From an uncultured Chitinophagaceae bacterium (GTDB lineage Bacteria > Bacteroidota > Bacteroidia > Chitinophagales > Chitinophagaceae), in NCBI GenBank assembly GCA_937858715.1, contig CALLZY010000065.1:1-45149 (forward strand): DNA of 45,149 nucleotides. The letters run 5' to 3'. Every line of letters begins with the position of its first letter. Position 1 is the first letter of the stretch. Shown piece by piece: positions 28,368-38,160 of the stretch. A model generated the notes under the pieces. It had not been told where the DNA came from and made no database searches. It was given only the letters and a program-made list of their open reading frames with translations. A program made the position numbers and the translations under genes.

Positions 28368-29411
28368 ATGAAAGTGAAAAAAGACGTTACCATATACGAT
28401 ATTGCCCAAAAACTGGACGTCTCATCCGCCACGGTAAGCCGTGCTTTACAAGACCACCCGGCTATTAGCAAAAACACCAGAAAAAAGATTCAGGAAACAG
28501 CCAAAGCCCTGGGCTACCGGCATAACAATTTTGCCAGTAATCTGCGCCGTCAAAAGTCGCATACAATTGGGGTGTTGCTGCATGAATTGAACAGCAATTT
28601 CATCACATCGGTTTTATCGGGAATTGAAGCCGTTACCACCGAAGCCGGCTATGATATTCTTATAGCCCACTCCGGCGAAAGCTATGAAAAGGAAGTGGCC
28701 AATGCCACCAATCTTTTTCATAAAAGGGTGGACGGCGTAATCGCCTCCCTCTCCTTTACAACAAAAGATCTTGACCACTTCAACCAGTTTTTTGAAAAAA
28801 ATATACCAGTGGTTTTTGTTGACCGGGTAGATGAAAACAGCGAAAGAACCCATGTAATTATTGACAACTATAAATGCGGCTATATTGCCACACAGCATCT
28901 GATCGAGCAGGGATGCAAGCGGATTGTTATGTTAACAGCCAATTTGATGCGAAACGTTTACGCCCAGCGTCACAGAGGCTATTCCGATGCTTTATTTGAT
29001 GCAGGTATTGAATACAATAAAAAACTAGTGCTGGTCAAAGACCTGAGTGAGAAAAGTGCCCTGGATGCTGCACATGAAATACTAAAGATGAAACCACTGC
29101 CCGACGGATTATTTGTTACCAATGATTTTAAGGCAGCCGTGTGTATGCAGGAACTAAAACGCCACGGAATAAGAGTTCCTGAAGATATTGCAATGGTTGG
29201 GTTCAACAACGATACCATCAGCAAGATTGTTGATCCCCAGCTCACAACTATCAATTACCCGGGTAAGGATATGGGTGAAATATCAGCCCGCAACCTGATA
29301 AATCATCTGAATGGGGTTGGCAATATCGGCACTACTAACAGGATTATTGTGAATAGTGAACTTATAATCAGGAAATCGTCTGTACGAAAGAAGAGTCTCT
29401 CAGAAAATTGA
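28368..29411 (+). CDS. LacI/PurR-family transcriptional regulator 2 (xylan locus)
   Basis: A 347-residue protein. The helix-turn-helix is IYDIAQKLDVSSATVSRALQ (about residues 8-27), followed by the hinge YRHNNFASNLRRQKSHTIGV and the effector-binding domain (about 63-335; VLLHELNSNFITSVLSGIE, VDRVDENSERTHVIIDNYKCG, AMVGFNND). It is divergent from susC2 and flanked by three matching operators, one almost touching its own ATG. It probably represses susC2D2 and itself until a xylan-derived sugar binds; the effector is inferred. GH67 follows 64 bp downstream on the same strand without an obvious promoter between them. Confidence 0.96.
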   Translation: MKVKKDVTIYDIAQKLDVSSATVSRALQDHPAISKNTRKKIQETAKALGYRHNNFASNLRRQKSHTIGVLLHELNSNFITSVLSGIEAVTTEAGYDILIAHSGESYEKEVANATNLFHKRVDGVIASLSFTTKDLDHFNQFFEKNIPVVFVDRVDENSERTHVIIDNYKCGYIATQHLIEQGCKRIVMLTANLMRNVYAQRHRGYSDALFDAGIEYNKKLVLVKDLSEKSALDAAHEILKMKPLPDGLFVTNDFKAAVCMQELKRHGIRVPEDIAMVGFNNDTISKIVDPQLTTINYPGKDMGEISARNLINHLNGVGNIGTTNRIIVNSELIIRKSSVRKKSLSEN

Positions 29412-29475
29412 AGACACAAACAAATGGGCTGACATTATTATTGGCAAATTGCCTGTTCATAAACAATTGCAACGA

Positions 29476-31620
29476 ATGAAAAAAGTACTTGCCATAGTAT
29501 TAGTTGCCTTTTTTACAGTTTTTGCCTCTGCAGAAACTGGTTATGATTTATGGCTGCGGTATAAGCCTGTTGAAAATAAAACACTGCTCAACTCTTGTCG
29601 TACCCTGCTGCAACAAATAAACCTGAAAGGCAATTCGGCCACAATCCAGATAATAAAGGAGGAACTAACAAGAGCTTCGCAAGGTATGCTGAAGTTATCA
29701 CCATCCTTCATCAATAATCAAAATACTAATTCTGGCTTGTTAATAGGAGTGGCGAATTATATTTATGGAAACGGAAATAATTCAATTATTCTTGACAGCA
29801 TTGGCCAGGAAGGGTACATTATCAGCAGCAAAACTGTAAAAACTAAACAGCTAACAACTATCACGGCCAACACTGAGATTGGTTTACTGTATGGCGTTTC
29901 CCATTTGCTGCGGCTTATGCAAACAGAACAAAGCATCAGCAACCTTAATATTCTTTCGGCCCCCAAACTAAAACTGCGCCTCCTCAACCATTGGGATAAC
30001 CTCAACCGCACTGTTGAAAGGGGTTATGCCGGATTTAGTATTTGGGATTGGCACAAACTGCCCGGTTATATAGATAAAAGATATATTGATTATGCAAGGG
30101 CAAATGCATCCATTGGTATAAACGGCACTGTATTAACAAACGTAAATGCCAACGCAACAATCCTTACAGCCCCATATTTGCAGAAAGTAAAAGCCCTGGC
30201 AGATGTATTCCGGCCATACGGAATCAAAGTATATCTGACAGCCCGGTTTAGTGCCCCTATTGAAATTGGCGGCTTGAAAACTGCTGACCCGTTAGATAAA
30301 GACGTTCAAAACTGGTGGAAGCAAAAAGCAAAAGAAATTTACTCTTTAATCCCCGATTTTGGCGGCTTCCTTGTAAAAGCCAACAGCGAAGGACAACCCG
30401 GTCCGCAGGATTATAAACGGACACATGCCGACGGGGCAAATATGCTTGCAGATGCGGTAGCACCATATAATGGTGTGGTTATATGGAGGGCATTTGTGTA
30501 TGCTGCAGAAAATCCTGTTGACAGGCATAAACAGGCTTATGACGATTTTGTGCCACTTGATGGCCAATTCAAAAGCAATATAATGGTACAGGTAAAAAAC
30601 GGTGCCATTGATTTTATGCCAAGAGAACCTTTCCATCCGTTATTTGGTGCCATGCCCAAAACGCCTTTGATGATGGAATTTCAAATTACGCAGGAATACA
30701 CCGGCCAGGGAACAAGCCTCGTTTACTTAGCACCAATGTATAAAGAAGTGCTGGGAAGTGATACTTACTGTAAAGGCAAAGGCAGTACAGTATCAAACGT
30801 AATTGATGGAAGTATCGACAACCACAGTCTGACCGGCATGGCCGGTGTGTCCAATATTGGCAATGATATCAACTGGTGTGGTCATCCTTTTGCACAGGCG
30901 AACTGGTATGCTTACGGCCGGCTTTGCTGGGATTACAGTCTTGGCAGCGATGCTATTGCAGAAGAATGGTTACAAATGACTTTCACTAACAATAAAACCT
31001 TTGTGAATGCAGCGAAAAGCCTAATGCTTCAAAGCAGGGAAACAATGGTTGATTATATGAATCCGTTAGGCCTGCATCATATAATGGGCACTGGCCATCA
31101 CTATGGTCCGGCACCCTGGGTAAGTGACCTGAGCAGACCTGAATGGAATCCTGCTTACTATCACAAAGCTGATAGCACTGGCATTGGCTTTAATCGTACT
31201 GTTACCGGAAGTAAAGCAATAACACAATATCACCCGGATGCAAGAAAACAATGGGAAAACACAAATACGACTGATGAAAAATATTTGTTGTGGTTTCATC
31301 ATGTTGCCTGGGGTTATAAAATGAAAAGTGGCCGCACATTATGGGACGAACTTTGCTATAAGTATTATAGCGGAACAGAAAAGGTGAAACAAATGCAAAA
31401 CACCTGGAACAACCTGAAGCAATTTGTGGATGCAGAAAGATATTTACAGGTAAAGCAACTGCTGGGCATACAATATGATGAAGCGGAGTGGTGGCGCAAT
31501 GCCTGTTTGTTGTATTTCCAGACATTCAGCAAAAAGCCGATTCCTGTCATATATGAACAACCGGGAAGAACGCTGGAGTATTATAAAAATTTGAAGTTCC
31601 CCTTTGCACCCGGCAATTAA
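29476..31620 (+). CDS. GH67 alpha-glucuronidase
   Basis: 714 residues from the ATG at 29476 (an in-frame ATG at 29449 is less likely, because MKKVLAIVLVAFFTVFASA is a clean signal peptide). The mature start ETGYDLWLRY is typical of GH67. Catalytic residues in family motifs: Glu305 (KANSEGQPG, acid), Asp379 (NGAIDFMPREP) and Glu407 (FQITQEYTG). GH67 removes (4-O-methyl)-glucuronic acid from the terminal non-reducing xylose of aldouronic acids. The signal peptide places it in the periplasm. It supplies uronic acid to the UxuA branch. It is downstream of lacI2 and upstream of the second GH10 gene. Confidence 0.97.
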   Translation: MKKVLAIVLVAFFTVFASAETGYDLWLRYKPVENKTLLNSCRTLLQQINLKGNSATIQIIKEELTRASQGMLKLSPSFINNQNTNSGLLIGVANYIYGNGNNSIILDSIGQEGYIISSKTVKTKQLTTITANTEIGLLYGVSHLLRLMQTEQSISNLNILSAPKLKLRLLNHWDNLNRTVERGYAGFSIWDWHKLPGYIDKRYIDYARANASIGINGTVLTNVNANATILTAPYLQKVKALADVFRPYGIKVYLTARFSAPIEIGGLKTADPLDKDVQNWWKQKAKEIYSLIPDFGGFLVKANSEGQPGPQDYKRTHADGANMLADAVAPYNGVVIWRAFVYAAENPVDRHKQAYDDFVPLDGQFKSNIMVQVKNGAIDFMPREPFHPLFGAMPKTPLMMEFQITQEYTGQGTSLVYLAPMYKEVLGSDTYCKGKGSTVSNVIDGSIDNHSLTGMAGVSNIGNDINWCGHPFAQANWYAYGRLCWDYSLGSDAIAEEWLQMTFTNNKTFVNAAKSLMLQSRETMVDYMNPLGLHHIMGTGHHYGPAPWVSDLSRPEWNPAYYHKADSTGIGFNRTVTGSKAITQYHPDARKQWENTNTTDEKYLLWFHHVAWGYKMKSGRTLWDELCYKYYSGTEKVKQMQNTWNNLKQFVDAERYLQVKQLLGIQYDEAEWWRNACLLYFQTFSKKPIPVIYEQPGRTLEYYKNLKFPFAPGN

Positions 31621-31733
31621 CTTACCGGACAAAACAAGGAGAACAGCTATTGTGAAAAGCGAAGGCCCGATTGGGGTTCTTGAATGCCATGTGTATGAAA
31701 AAAATGATTTTGCCCAATAGCCTCTTTCTTCAA

Positions 31734-31764
31734 TTGCTCTTAATGAAGCGATACAATACTATTG
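31734..31764 (+). promoter_or_regulatory. Possible promoter of the xylanase-GPH-GH43-GH3 operon
   Basis: TTG (31734-31736), a 20-bp spacer and TACTATTG (31757-31764; one mismatch to TAnnTTTG) lie about 57 bp before the start of the second GH10 gene, in the 200-bp gap after GH67. No terminator is visible after GH67, so read-through from upstream is also possible. Confidence 0.3.
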
Positions 31765-31820
31765 ACCGTAATAATAACTGCATCCTCTTGTCAGGCAACA
31801 TTTCTGCACAAAAAAACACT

Positions 31821-32966
31821 ATGATATATAAACTTTCATCCGGGTTAACAGCAGCACTATTTTTTTTATTAGCCGGCTGCAACGAAAGCAACAAAATAAC
31901 TTCTGGTACAGAATTTCCTTCACTAAAAGAAACTTTCCAGAAAGAATTCAAGATTGGAGCTGCACTCAACGCAGAACAAATTGAAGAAAAAGAGCCAAAT
32001 GCTGCCGCACTTGTCCCGCAGCAGTTTAATGCTATTACTCCCGAAAATATTATGAAGTGTGAAATCATTCATCCTGAATGGGATAAATATGATTTTACAC
32101 TGGCCGATAAAATAGCAGCATACGGAAAGCAATACAATATCCCCGTTTATGGGCACACACTTATCTGGCATAGCCAACTGGCACCATTCGTAAGAAAGAT
32201 ACAATCAAAAGATTCATTCGCCATTTTCTTCAGAGAACATATAAACACCATAGCATCCCGATATGATGGGAAAATAAAAGGATGGGATGTAGTAAATGAA
32301 GCACTGAACGAAGATGGTTCACTTCGTCAATCTGTTTTTCTTGAAAAACTGGGTGAAGATTATATAACAGAAGCATTCCGGCTTGCACAAAAAGCTGCCC
32401 CCAACACCGAATTGTATTATAATGACTATAACATAGAACAACCAAAGAAAAGGGCCGGTGCCATTGCTATTATAAAAAAACTGAAAGCAGCAGGCATACG
32501 CATTGATGGTGTGGGCATACAAGGTCACTGGCGGGCGGGTAAAGTACCGCTGAAAGACATTGAAGAAAGTATAGCAGAGTATGCAACGTTAGGAGTAAAA
32601 GTTATGTTCACAGAGTTAGATTTAGGTGTGATACCAAATCCCTGGGACGGAGATGCAGCCGATGTAAACCTGAAAGCAGAGTATTCTGCAAAAATGAATC
32701 CATACATAAATGGTCTGCCAGATTCTGTACAGGTTAAATTAACAGAAAGCTATGAAGCTCTTTTTAACCTGTTTCTGAAACATAAAGACAAAATAAGCCG
32801 TGTTACTTTTTGGGGTGTTAACGACGGGCAAAGCTGGCTGAACGACTGGCCAATTAAAGGAAGGACAAACTACCCTCTGCTGTTTGACCGTGAGTTTAAG
32901 CCCAAGCCTGCTTTCTTTAAAGTAATTGAAACCAAAACAAAGCCATCTGTAAAAAAAGCTTTCTAA
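31821..32966 (+). CDS. GH10 endo-1,4-beta-xylanase lipoprotein
   Basis: 381 residues from the ATG at 31821, chosen because it gives a lipoprotein signal MIYKLSSGLTAALFFLLAGC (Cys20). The frame stays open 150 bp further upstream (from 31671) without a sensible signal. The GH10 barrel (about 35-370) has NAITPENIMKCE, GHTLIWHSQ, WDVVNEA (acid/base Glu160), DGVGIQGHW and FTELDLG (nucleophile Glu265). It is a single-domain enzyme, unlike the CBM-containing paralogue at 21294-22898, and may act on shorter chains in the periplasm or at the surface. It starts a tightly packed eight-gene run. Confidence 0.95.
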   Translation: MIYKLSSGLTAALFFLLAGCNESNKITSGTEFPSLKETFQKEFKIGAALNAEQIEEKEPNAAALVPQQFNAITPENIMKCEIIHPEWDKYDFTLADKIAAYGKQYNIPVYGHTLIWHSQLAPFVRKIQSKDSFAIFFREHINTIASRYDGKIKGWDVVNEALNEDGSLRQSVFLEKLGEDYITEAFRLAQKAAPNTELYYNDYNIEQPKKRAGAIAIIKKLKAAGIRIDGVGIQGHWRAGKVPLKDIEESIAEYATLGVKVMFTELDLGVIPNPWDGDAADVNLKAEYSAKMNPYINGLPDSVQVKLTESYEALFNLFLKHKDKISRVTFWGVNDGQSWLNDWPIKGRTNYPLLFDREFKPKPAFFKVIETKTKPSVKKAF

Positions 32967-32984
32967 TTCTTCTAAATAATAACA

Positions 32985-34415
32985 ATGAACAACCAATCAC
33001 AAAAACTATCAGTACTTGAAAAGGTCGGTTATAGCTTAGGAGACCTTGCTGCCAACCTGGTGTTTCAAACATTAGTTACATGGATTTCTTATTACTACCT
33101 GAATATTTATGGATTAAAACCAGAACATGCCTCTGCTTTAACCCTGATTGTAGGACTGATAGCTGCGTTTGCTTTTAATCCGATAATGGGTGCTATTGCT
33201 GACAGGACAAAAAGTAAATGGGGTAAGTTTCGTCCCTGGATTTTGTGGACGGCTGTTCCGTTGGGAGTTGTTTCACTGCTGGCCTTCAGAACACCGGAAT
33301 TTGCTTACCAGGGTAAAGTTATTTACGCAGTAGTTACCTATGCCCTCTTGTTATTATTGTATGCCGCCAACAATCTGCCTTACGGTGCTTTAAGCGGCGT
33401 AATTACCGGTGACATGAAAGAACGCAACAGCCTGGGTTCTTATCGCTTTGTGGCTGTAATGTTTGCCCAGTTTTTTGTACAGGTATTTATGTACAATTTC
33501 ATTATTAAAGCAGGTGGTGGCGACAGTGAGGCGGCAAAAGCAATTGGCATTGCTAAAGTAATGACAGTGCTGGCAATTATCGGCACCATCATGCTCATCA
33601 TTTGCTTTCTTACCACAAGAGAAAGAATTATACCTAAGCCGGAACAAAAATCCACCCTGAAAGAAGATTTGTCTGATTTGACAAAAAACAAACCATGGAT
33701 AATAATGCTGATTGTTACCATTTTAATTTTTGTCACACTGGCATTAAAAGGGGGGTCTTATGTTTATTATTTTGAAAACTATGTGGACAAAGCTGAACTT
33801 ACCGCCTTCCTGGAGCCATTCAAAAAATTCCTGCCCACTTTTGAAAACGACAGAGCATTGGGCTTAGGTGTATTTAATGGCGGTGGCATTTTAATGGGAT
33901 TAATTGGTATAATGATCTCTCCCTGGTTTTCAAACAGGTATGGCAAGCGAAATGTTTTCATGGCTTCGCTGTTTATTTCAACATTATTCATCATTTTCTT
34001 TTATTTCTTCCCTCCAAAATCCATTGGCATAATATTCGGTTCACAAATCCTGCATGGATTTTTCTACGGCATCAGTACTCCCATTTTATGGACAATGATC
34101 GCCGATGTGGCAGACTACAGCGAATGGAAGAATAACAGAAGGGCCACAGCTATTATATTTTCAGCCATGATGGTTGGATTGAAAGCAGGATTAAGTATTG
34201 GCAGTTCATTAGTATCATGGATATTAGGCAAGTATCATTATGTGGCCAACAGCACAATACCACAGACAGATACGGCTATTAACGGAACCAAAATGCTGAT
34301 AAGTATTTACCCGGCCATCCCTTTTCTTATTGCAGTGGCACTGCTGTTTTTTTATAAAATAGATAAAAGAATGGAACTGCGAATTGAAAGTGATTTAAAA
34401 CAACGCAGAATTTAA
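32985..34415 (+). CDS. GPH-family sugar:cation symporter (xylo-oligosaccharide uptake)
   Basis: A 476-residue inner-membrane protein with about 12 hydrophobic segments. Family signatures of the glycoside-pentoside-hexuronide symporters (MelB/XynP-like): EKVGYSLGDLAANLVFQTL at the N-terminus, FNPIMGAIADRTKSKWGKFRPW after the second helix, and DVADYSEWKNNRRATAIIFS late. It lies 18 bp after the GH10 gene and 16 bp before a cytoplasmic GH43, the arrangement used for import of xylobiose and longer xylo-oligosaccharides. Confidence 0.94.
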   Translation: MNNQSQKLSVLEKVGYSLGDLAANLVFQTLVTWISYYYLNIYGLKPEHASALTLIVGLIAAFAFNPIMGAIADRTKSKWGKFRPWILWTAVPLGVVSLLAFRTPEFAYQGKVIYAVVTYALLLLLYAANNLPYGALSGVITGDMKERNSLGSYRFVAVMFAQFFVQVFMYNFIIKAGGGDSEAAKAIGIAKVMTVLAIIGTIMLIICFLTTRERIIPKPEQKSTLKEDLSDLTKNKPWIIMLIVTILIFVTLALKGGSYVYYFENYVDKAELTAFLEPFKKFLPTFENDRALGLGVFNGGGILMGLIGIMISPWFSNRYGKRNVFMASLFISTLFIIFFYFFPPKSIGIIFGSQILHGFFYGISTPILWTMIADVADYSEWKNNRRATAIIFSAMMVGLKAGLSIGSSLVSWILGKYHYVANSTIPQTDTAINGTKMLISIYPAIPFLIAVALLFFYKIDKRMELRIESDLKQRRI

Positions 34416-34431
34416 TAATAAAAACTTCATT

Positions 34432-35490
34432 ATGCCCGAAGATCCAATCAATCATATTGACTTTGACGACCTGAACCGCAGGGCCATCTCACAGCCGCTT
34501 GTAACACATATTTACACCGCCGACCCTTCTGCACATGTCTTCAACGGGAAAATATATATCTACCCGTCACATGATATTGATGCTGGCGATGCTTTTGATG
34601 ATTTAGGAAGTCATTTCGCCATGGAAGACTATCATATACTATCCATGAATTCTCCTTCCGATACAGAAGCAACTGACCATGGAACGGCTTTGCATGTAAA
34701 AGATGTGCCCTGGGCTGAAAAACAAATGTGGGCACCTGATGCCGCCGAGAAAGACGGTAAATACTATTTATTCTTCCCGGCCAAAGGGTATGATGGAATT
34801 TTTCGTATTGGTGTTGCCATAAGCGATTCTCCAACTGGCCCGTTTGTACCACAGCCGGAAGCCATGAAGAATAGCTTCTCAATAGATCCCGCCGTTTTCA
34901 AAGACGCCTGTCCCGACAAAGGCGGGAGTGATGGAAGTTACTACATATACTTTGGCGGCATTTGGGGCGGTCAGTTGCAACGCTGGAGAACCGGAACTTT
35001 CAAAAGCGAACAGCCCGAAAGTCCTCTTGCCTTTTTGCCCGAAGCAGATAAGCCTGCATTGTGTGCCAAGGTTGCCATGCTTACGGACGACTTATCAGAA
35101 TTTGCTGAAGAGCCGAAAGATGTTATTATCCTTGATGAAAATGGTAAACCATTACTTCAGGGAGATAACGACAGAAGATTTTTCGAAGCCTCCTGGATGC
35201 ACAAGTACAATGGCAAGTACTATTTTTCTTATTCAACCGGTGACACACATTATTTGTGCTATGCTGTTGGTGATAATCCTTATGGGCCTTTTGTTTATGG
35301 TGGAAGAATTTTAGAACCTGTTGTCGGATGGACATCTCACCATTCCATATGTGAGTTTAACGGCAAATGGTATTTGTTTTACCACGACAGTAGTTTGAGT
35401 AAAGGAGTTACTCATTTACGTTGTGTAAAAGTAACAGAACTGGCCCATGATGCTGACGGGAAAATAATTGTGATTAATCCCTACAAATAA
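34432..35490 (+). CDS. Cytoplasmic GH43 beta-xylosidase (subfamily 1-like)
   Basis: 352 residues without signal peptide. The propeller carries Asp31 (YTADPSAH, base), Asp152 (FSIDPAVF, pKa modulator) and Glu252 (FFEASW, acid), plus WAPDAAEKDGKYYLFFPAK and TSHHSICEFNGKWYLFYHD. These fit single-domain GH43 exo-xylosidases of the subfamily 1 type; the subfamily call is from memory of motifs. Cytoplasmic location and the adjoining GPH symporter suggest it splits imported xylo-oligosaccharides to xylose for XylA. Distinct from the exported GH43 at 13628-15319. Confidence 0.92.
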   Translation: MPEDPINHIDFDDLNRRAISQPLVTHIYTADPSAHVFNGKIYIYPSHDIDAGDAFDDLGSHFAMEDYHILSMNSPSDTEATDHGTALHVKDVPWAEKQMWAPDAAEKDGKYYLFFPAKGYDGIFRIGVAISDSPTGPFVPQPEAMKNSFSIDPAVFKDACPDKGGSDGSYYIYFGGIWGGQLQRWRTGTFKSEQPESPLAFLPEADKPALCAKVAMLTDDLSEFAEEPKDVIILDENGKPLLQGDNDRRFFEASWMHKYNGKYYFSYSTGDTHYLCYAVGDNPYGPFVYGGRILEPVVGWTSHHSICEFNGKWYLFYHDSSLSKGVTHLRCVKVTELAHDADGKIIVINPYK

Positions 35491-35544
35491 GATCAAACTT
35501 TTTAACCCTTACCTGCGCCTTGCAGTTTGTACAAAATCATAATA

Positions 35545-38160
35545 ATGAGAAAGTTTATTTACATCTTCATGCTGGCAACCGCTTTAAAAAGTTCAGCACA
35601 GGATTACAAGTCATTTCCTATGTGGAACTACAACTTACCTGTTGAGCAAAGGGTGAACGATGTCGTAAGCCGGCTAACGCTGGAAGAAAAAGTAAACCAG
35701 ATGCTGAATGCCACTCCTGCAATTCCACGATTGGGCATTCCGGCCTACGATTGGTGGAATGAAGTGCTGCACGGTGTGGCGAGGACGCCTTATAAAGTAA
35801 CATCCTATCCGCAGGCAATAGGCATGGCTGCCACATGGGATACCAACTCTTTAAAACTAATGGCTCAGTTCTCAGCCACGGAAGGAAGGGCCATTCACAA
35901 CCTGGCGATTGAAAACAACAAAACCGGCAACCGGTATATGGGCCTTACCTACTGGACACCTAATATTAATATCTTCCGTGACCCACGCTGGGGCCGGGGC
36001 CAGGAAACATACGGAGAAGACCCGTTTCTCACTGCCAAACTCGGTGCCGCATTTGTAAGAGGCTTGCAAGGAAACGATAATAAATATTTGCAGGCAGCAG
36101 CATGTGCCAAACACTTTGCAGTACACAGCGGCCCGGAACCATCAAGGCACTCTGATAATTTCAATCCTTCTGCTTATGATTTATGGGATACCTATTTGCC
36201 TGCATTTAAAGAACTGGTAACAAAAGCAGATGTAGCTGGTGTGATGTGCGCCTACAACGCAGTTAATACTCAACCCTGTTGTGCCAGCGATTTGCTGATG
36301 AGCGATATTCTGCGCAACCAGTGGAAATTCACTGGCTATGTTACAAGCGACTGCTGGGCTATTGATGATTTTTTCCGTTACCATAAAACACATAAAGATT
36401 CTACCAGTTCTGCCATTGATGCAGTAATACATGGCACCGATGTGGAATGCGGCCGCACCGTTTACCTGGCACTGATTGATGCTGTGAAAAACGGATTGAT
36501 AAAAGAATCACAATTAGACGTTTCCCTGAAACGGCTGTTTACAATCCGCTATCGCCTGGGCATGTTCGACCCCCCATCAATGGTGAAGTATGCCCAAACA
36601 CCTTCTGCTGTTTTAGAAAGTGATGCACACAAAGCACATGCACTGAAAATGGCACAGCAAAGTATTGTATTACTGAAAAACCAGAACAATACATTACCCC
36701 TTAGCAAAAAAATAAAAAAGATTGCCATAGTAGGCCCCAATGCAGATAATACAATCGCAGTACTGGGAAATTATAATGGCATGCCTTCAAAAGTGGTGTC
36801 AGTACTGCAGGGATTGAAAGAAAAATTAGGAGACGGTGCGGAAGTGGTCTATGAAAAAGCCATCAATTTCACTAACGATACTTTGCTGGTGCGAAAAGAC
36901 ATCACTGCGTTATACCAGTACGATGGCAAACCGGGTGTGAAAGCTGAATATTTCAATAATGAAAAACTGGAAGGGCAGCCGGTGCTTATCAAAATTGAAA
37001 AAGAAATCAATCACCATTGGCCTGAAGGTGAAGAACCATATTCCGGTATTAAGTCAACACATTATTCTGCCAGATATACAACTTATATAACGGCAGATAA
37101 AGACGAAGTGATGAACTTTGAAAGCGAAGCAAACGACGGATATCGCATTACCGTAAACGACAGTGTTATGGTGGATGTGTGGGAACGGAACCGATGGGGC
37201 AGCAAGCAGTTTAACCTGCCTGTAAGAAAAGGCATTACCTATAAAATCGAAATGAGTTTCCGGCAAAGCGAAGGGGATGCCACTGTAAAACTCTTCGCCG
37301 GTAATTATGTAAAAACAAATTTTGCCGCACTGGCCGAAAAACTAAAAGATGCAGATGCCATTATTTTTGCCGGAGGCATCTCACCACAGCTCGAAGGTGA
37401 GGAAATGCCGGTAACCGTACCAGGCTTTAAAGGCGGAGATCGGACAAGCATCATGCTGCCATCTGTACAAACAGAACTGATGAAGGCCCTAAGAATAACA
37501 GGCAAGCCTGTAGTGTGTGTTATGCTTACAGGCAGTGCCATTGCCATTCCCTGGGAAGATGAAAATATCCCGGCCATTATTAATGCCTGGTATGGCGGGC
37601 AGGCTGCAGGTACAGCTATTGCAGATGTGTTGTTTGGTGATTATAATCCCGCAGGAAGGTTGCCCGTAACATTTTACAAAAGCGATACAGATTTGCCCGG
37701 TTTTAGCGAATACAGTATGAAGAACCGCACCTACCGCTACTTTAAAGGCGATGCGCTGTATCCATTTGGCTATGGTCTGAGCTACACCACTTTTAACTAC
37801 AGCAAGATAAATGCTCCTGCCTCAATTACAGCAGGAAAGAAAGTAGCTATTAGCACTGTTGTAAAAAATACAGGCAGCAAAGATGGCGAAGAAGTAGTCC
37901 AACTATATCTTGTACATCAAAATGCAAAAGGCACGGCTCCTCTTAAAGTACTAAAAGGTTTTAAGCGTATTGCACTAAGAGCCGGTGAATCAAAAAATAT
38001 TTCATTCACAATCACACCTGAAGATTTATCATTAGTGAGCGAAGAGGGGAAATTGTATCAGCCCAAAGGAAAAGTAACTATTAGCATTGGCGGAGGACAG
38101 CCCGGTGTTAAAAACAAGACGACTTCAAACGTAAACAGTAAAACAATAACAATACTCTGA
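35545..38160 (+). CDS. GH3 exported beta-xylosidase/beta-glucosidase with inserted PA14 domain
   Basis: 871 residues from the ATG at 35545 (an in-frame ATG at 35527 is less likely); signal peptide MRKFIYIFMLATALKSSAQ. N-terminal barrel with DWWNEVLHGVAR, RDPRWGRGQETYGEDP, CAKHFAVHSGPE and the nucleophile motif VTSDCW (Asp269). The second GH3 domain (from about 345) is interrupted at about 460-600 by a PA14-like beta domain (GVKAEYFNNEKLEG, ESEANDGYRITVNDSVMVDVW). A fibronectin-III-like domain ends the protein. SDCW near the nucleophile and the operon favour beta-xylosidase activity. Periplasmic. Its stop overlaps the next start (TGATG). Confidence 0.93.
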   Translation: MRKFIYIFMLATALKSSAQDYKSFPMWNYNLPVEQRVNDVVSRLTLEEKVNQMLNATPAIPRLGIPAYDWWNEVLHGVARTPYKVTSYPQAIGMAATWDTNSLKLMAQFSATEGRAIHNLAIENNKTGNRYMGLTYWTPNINIFRDPRWGRGQETYGEDPFLTAKLGAAFVRGLQGNDNKYLQAAACAKHFAVHSGPEPSRHSDNFNPSAYDLWDTYLPAFKELVTKADVAGVMCAYNAVNTQPCCASDLLMSDILRNQWKFTGYVTSDCWAIDDFFRYHKTHKDSTSSAIDAVIHGTDVECGRTVYLALIDAVKNGLIKESQLDVSLKRLFTIRYRLGMFDPPSMVKYAQTPSAVLESDAHKAHALKMAQQSIVLLKNQNNTLPLSKKIKKIAIVGPNADNTIAVLGNYNGMPSKVVSVLQGLKEKLGDGAEVVYEKAINFTNDTLLVRKDITALYQYDGKPGVKAEYFNNEKLEGQPVLIKIEKEINHHWPEGEEPYSGIKSTHYSARYTTYITADKDEVMNFESEANDGYRITVNDSVMVDVWERNRWGSKQFNLPVRKGITYKIEMSFRQSEGDATVKLFAGNYVKTNFAALAEKLKDADAIIFAGGISPQLEGEEMPVTVPGFKGGDRTSIMLPSVQTELMKALRITGKPVVCVMLTGSAIAIPWEDENIPAIINAWYGGQAAGTAIADVLFGDYNPAGRLPVTFYKSDTDLPGFSEYSMKNRTYRYFKGDALYPFGYGLSYTTFNYSKINAPASITAGKKVAISTVVKNTGSKDGEEVVQLYLVHQNAKGTAPLKVLKGFKRIALRAGESKNISFTITPEDLSLVSEEGKLYQPKGKVTISIGGGQPGVKNKTTSNVNSKTITIL

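Noticed and set aside
29443-29453. GGCAAATTGCC palindrome between lacI2 and GH67
   Set aside because: An 11-bp palindrome without a central CpG or nearby promoter of correct spacing; not enough to call an operator.
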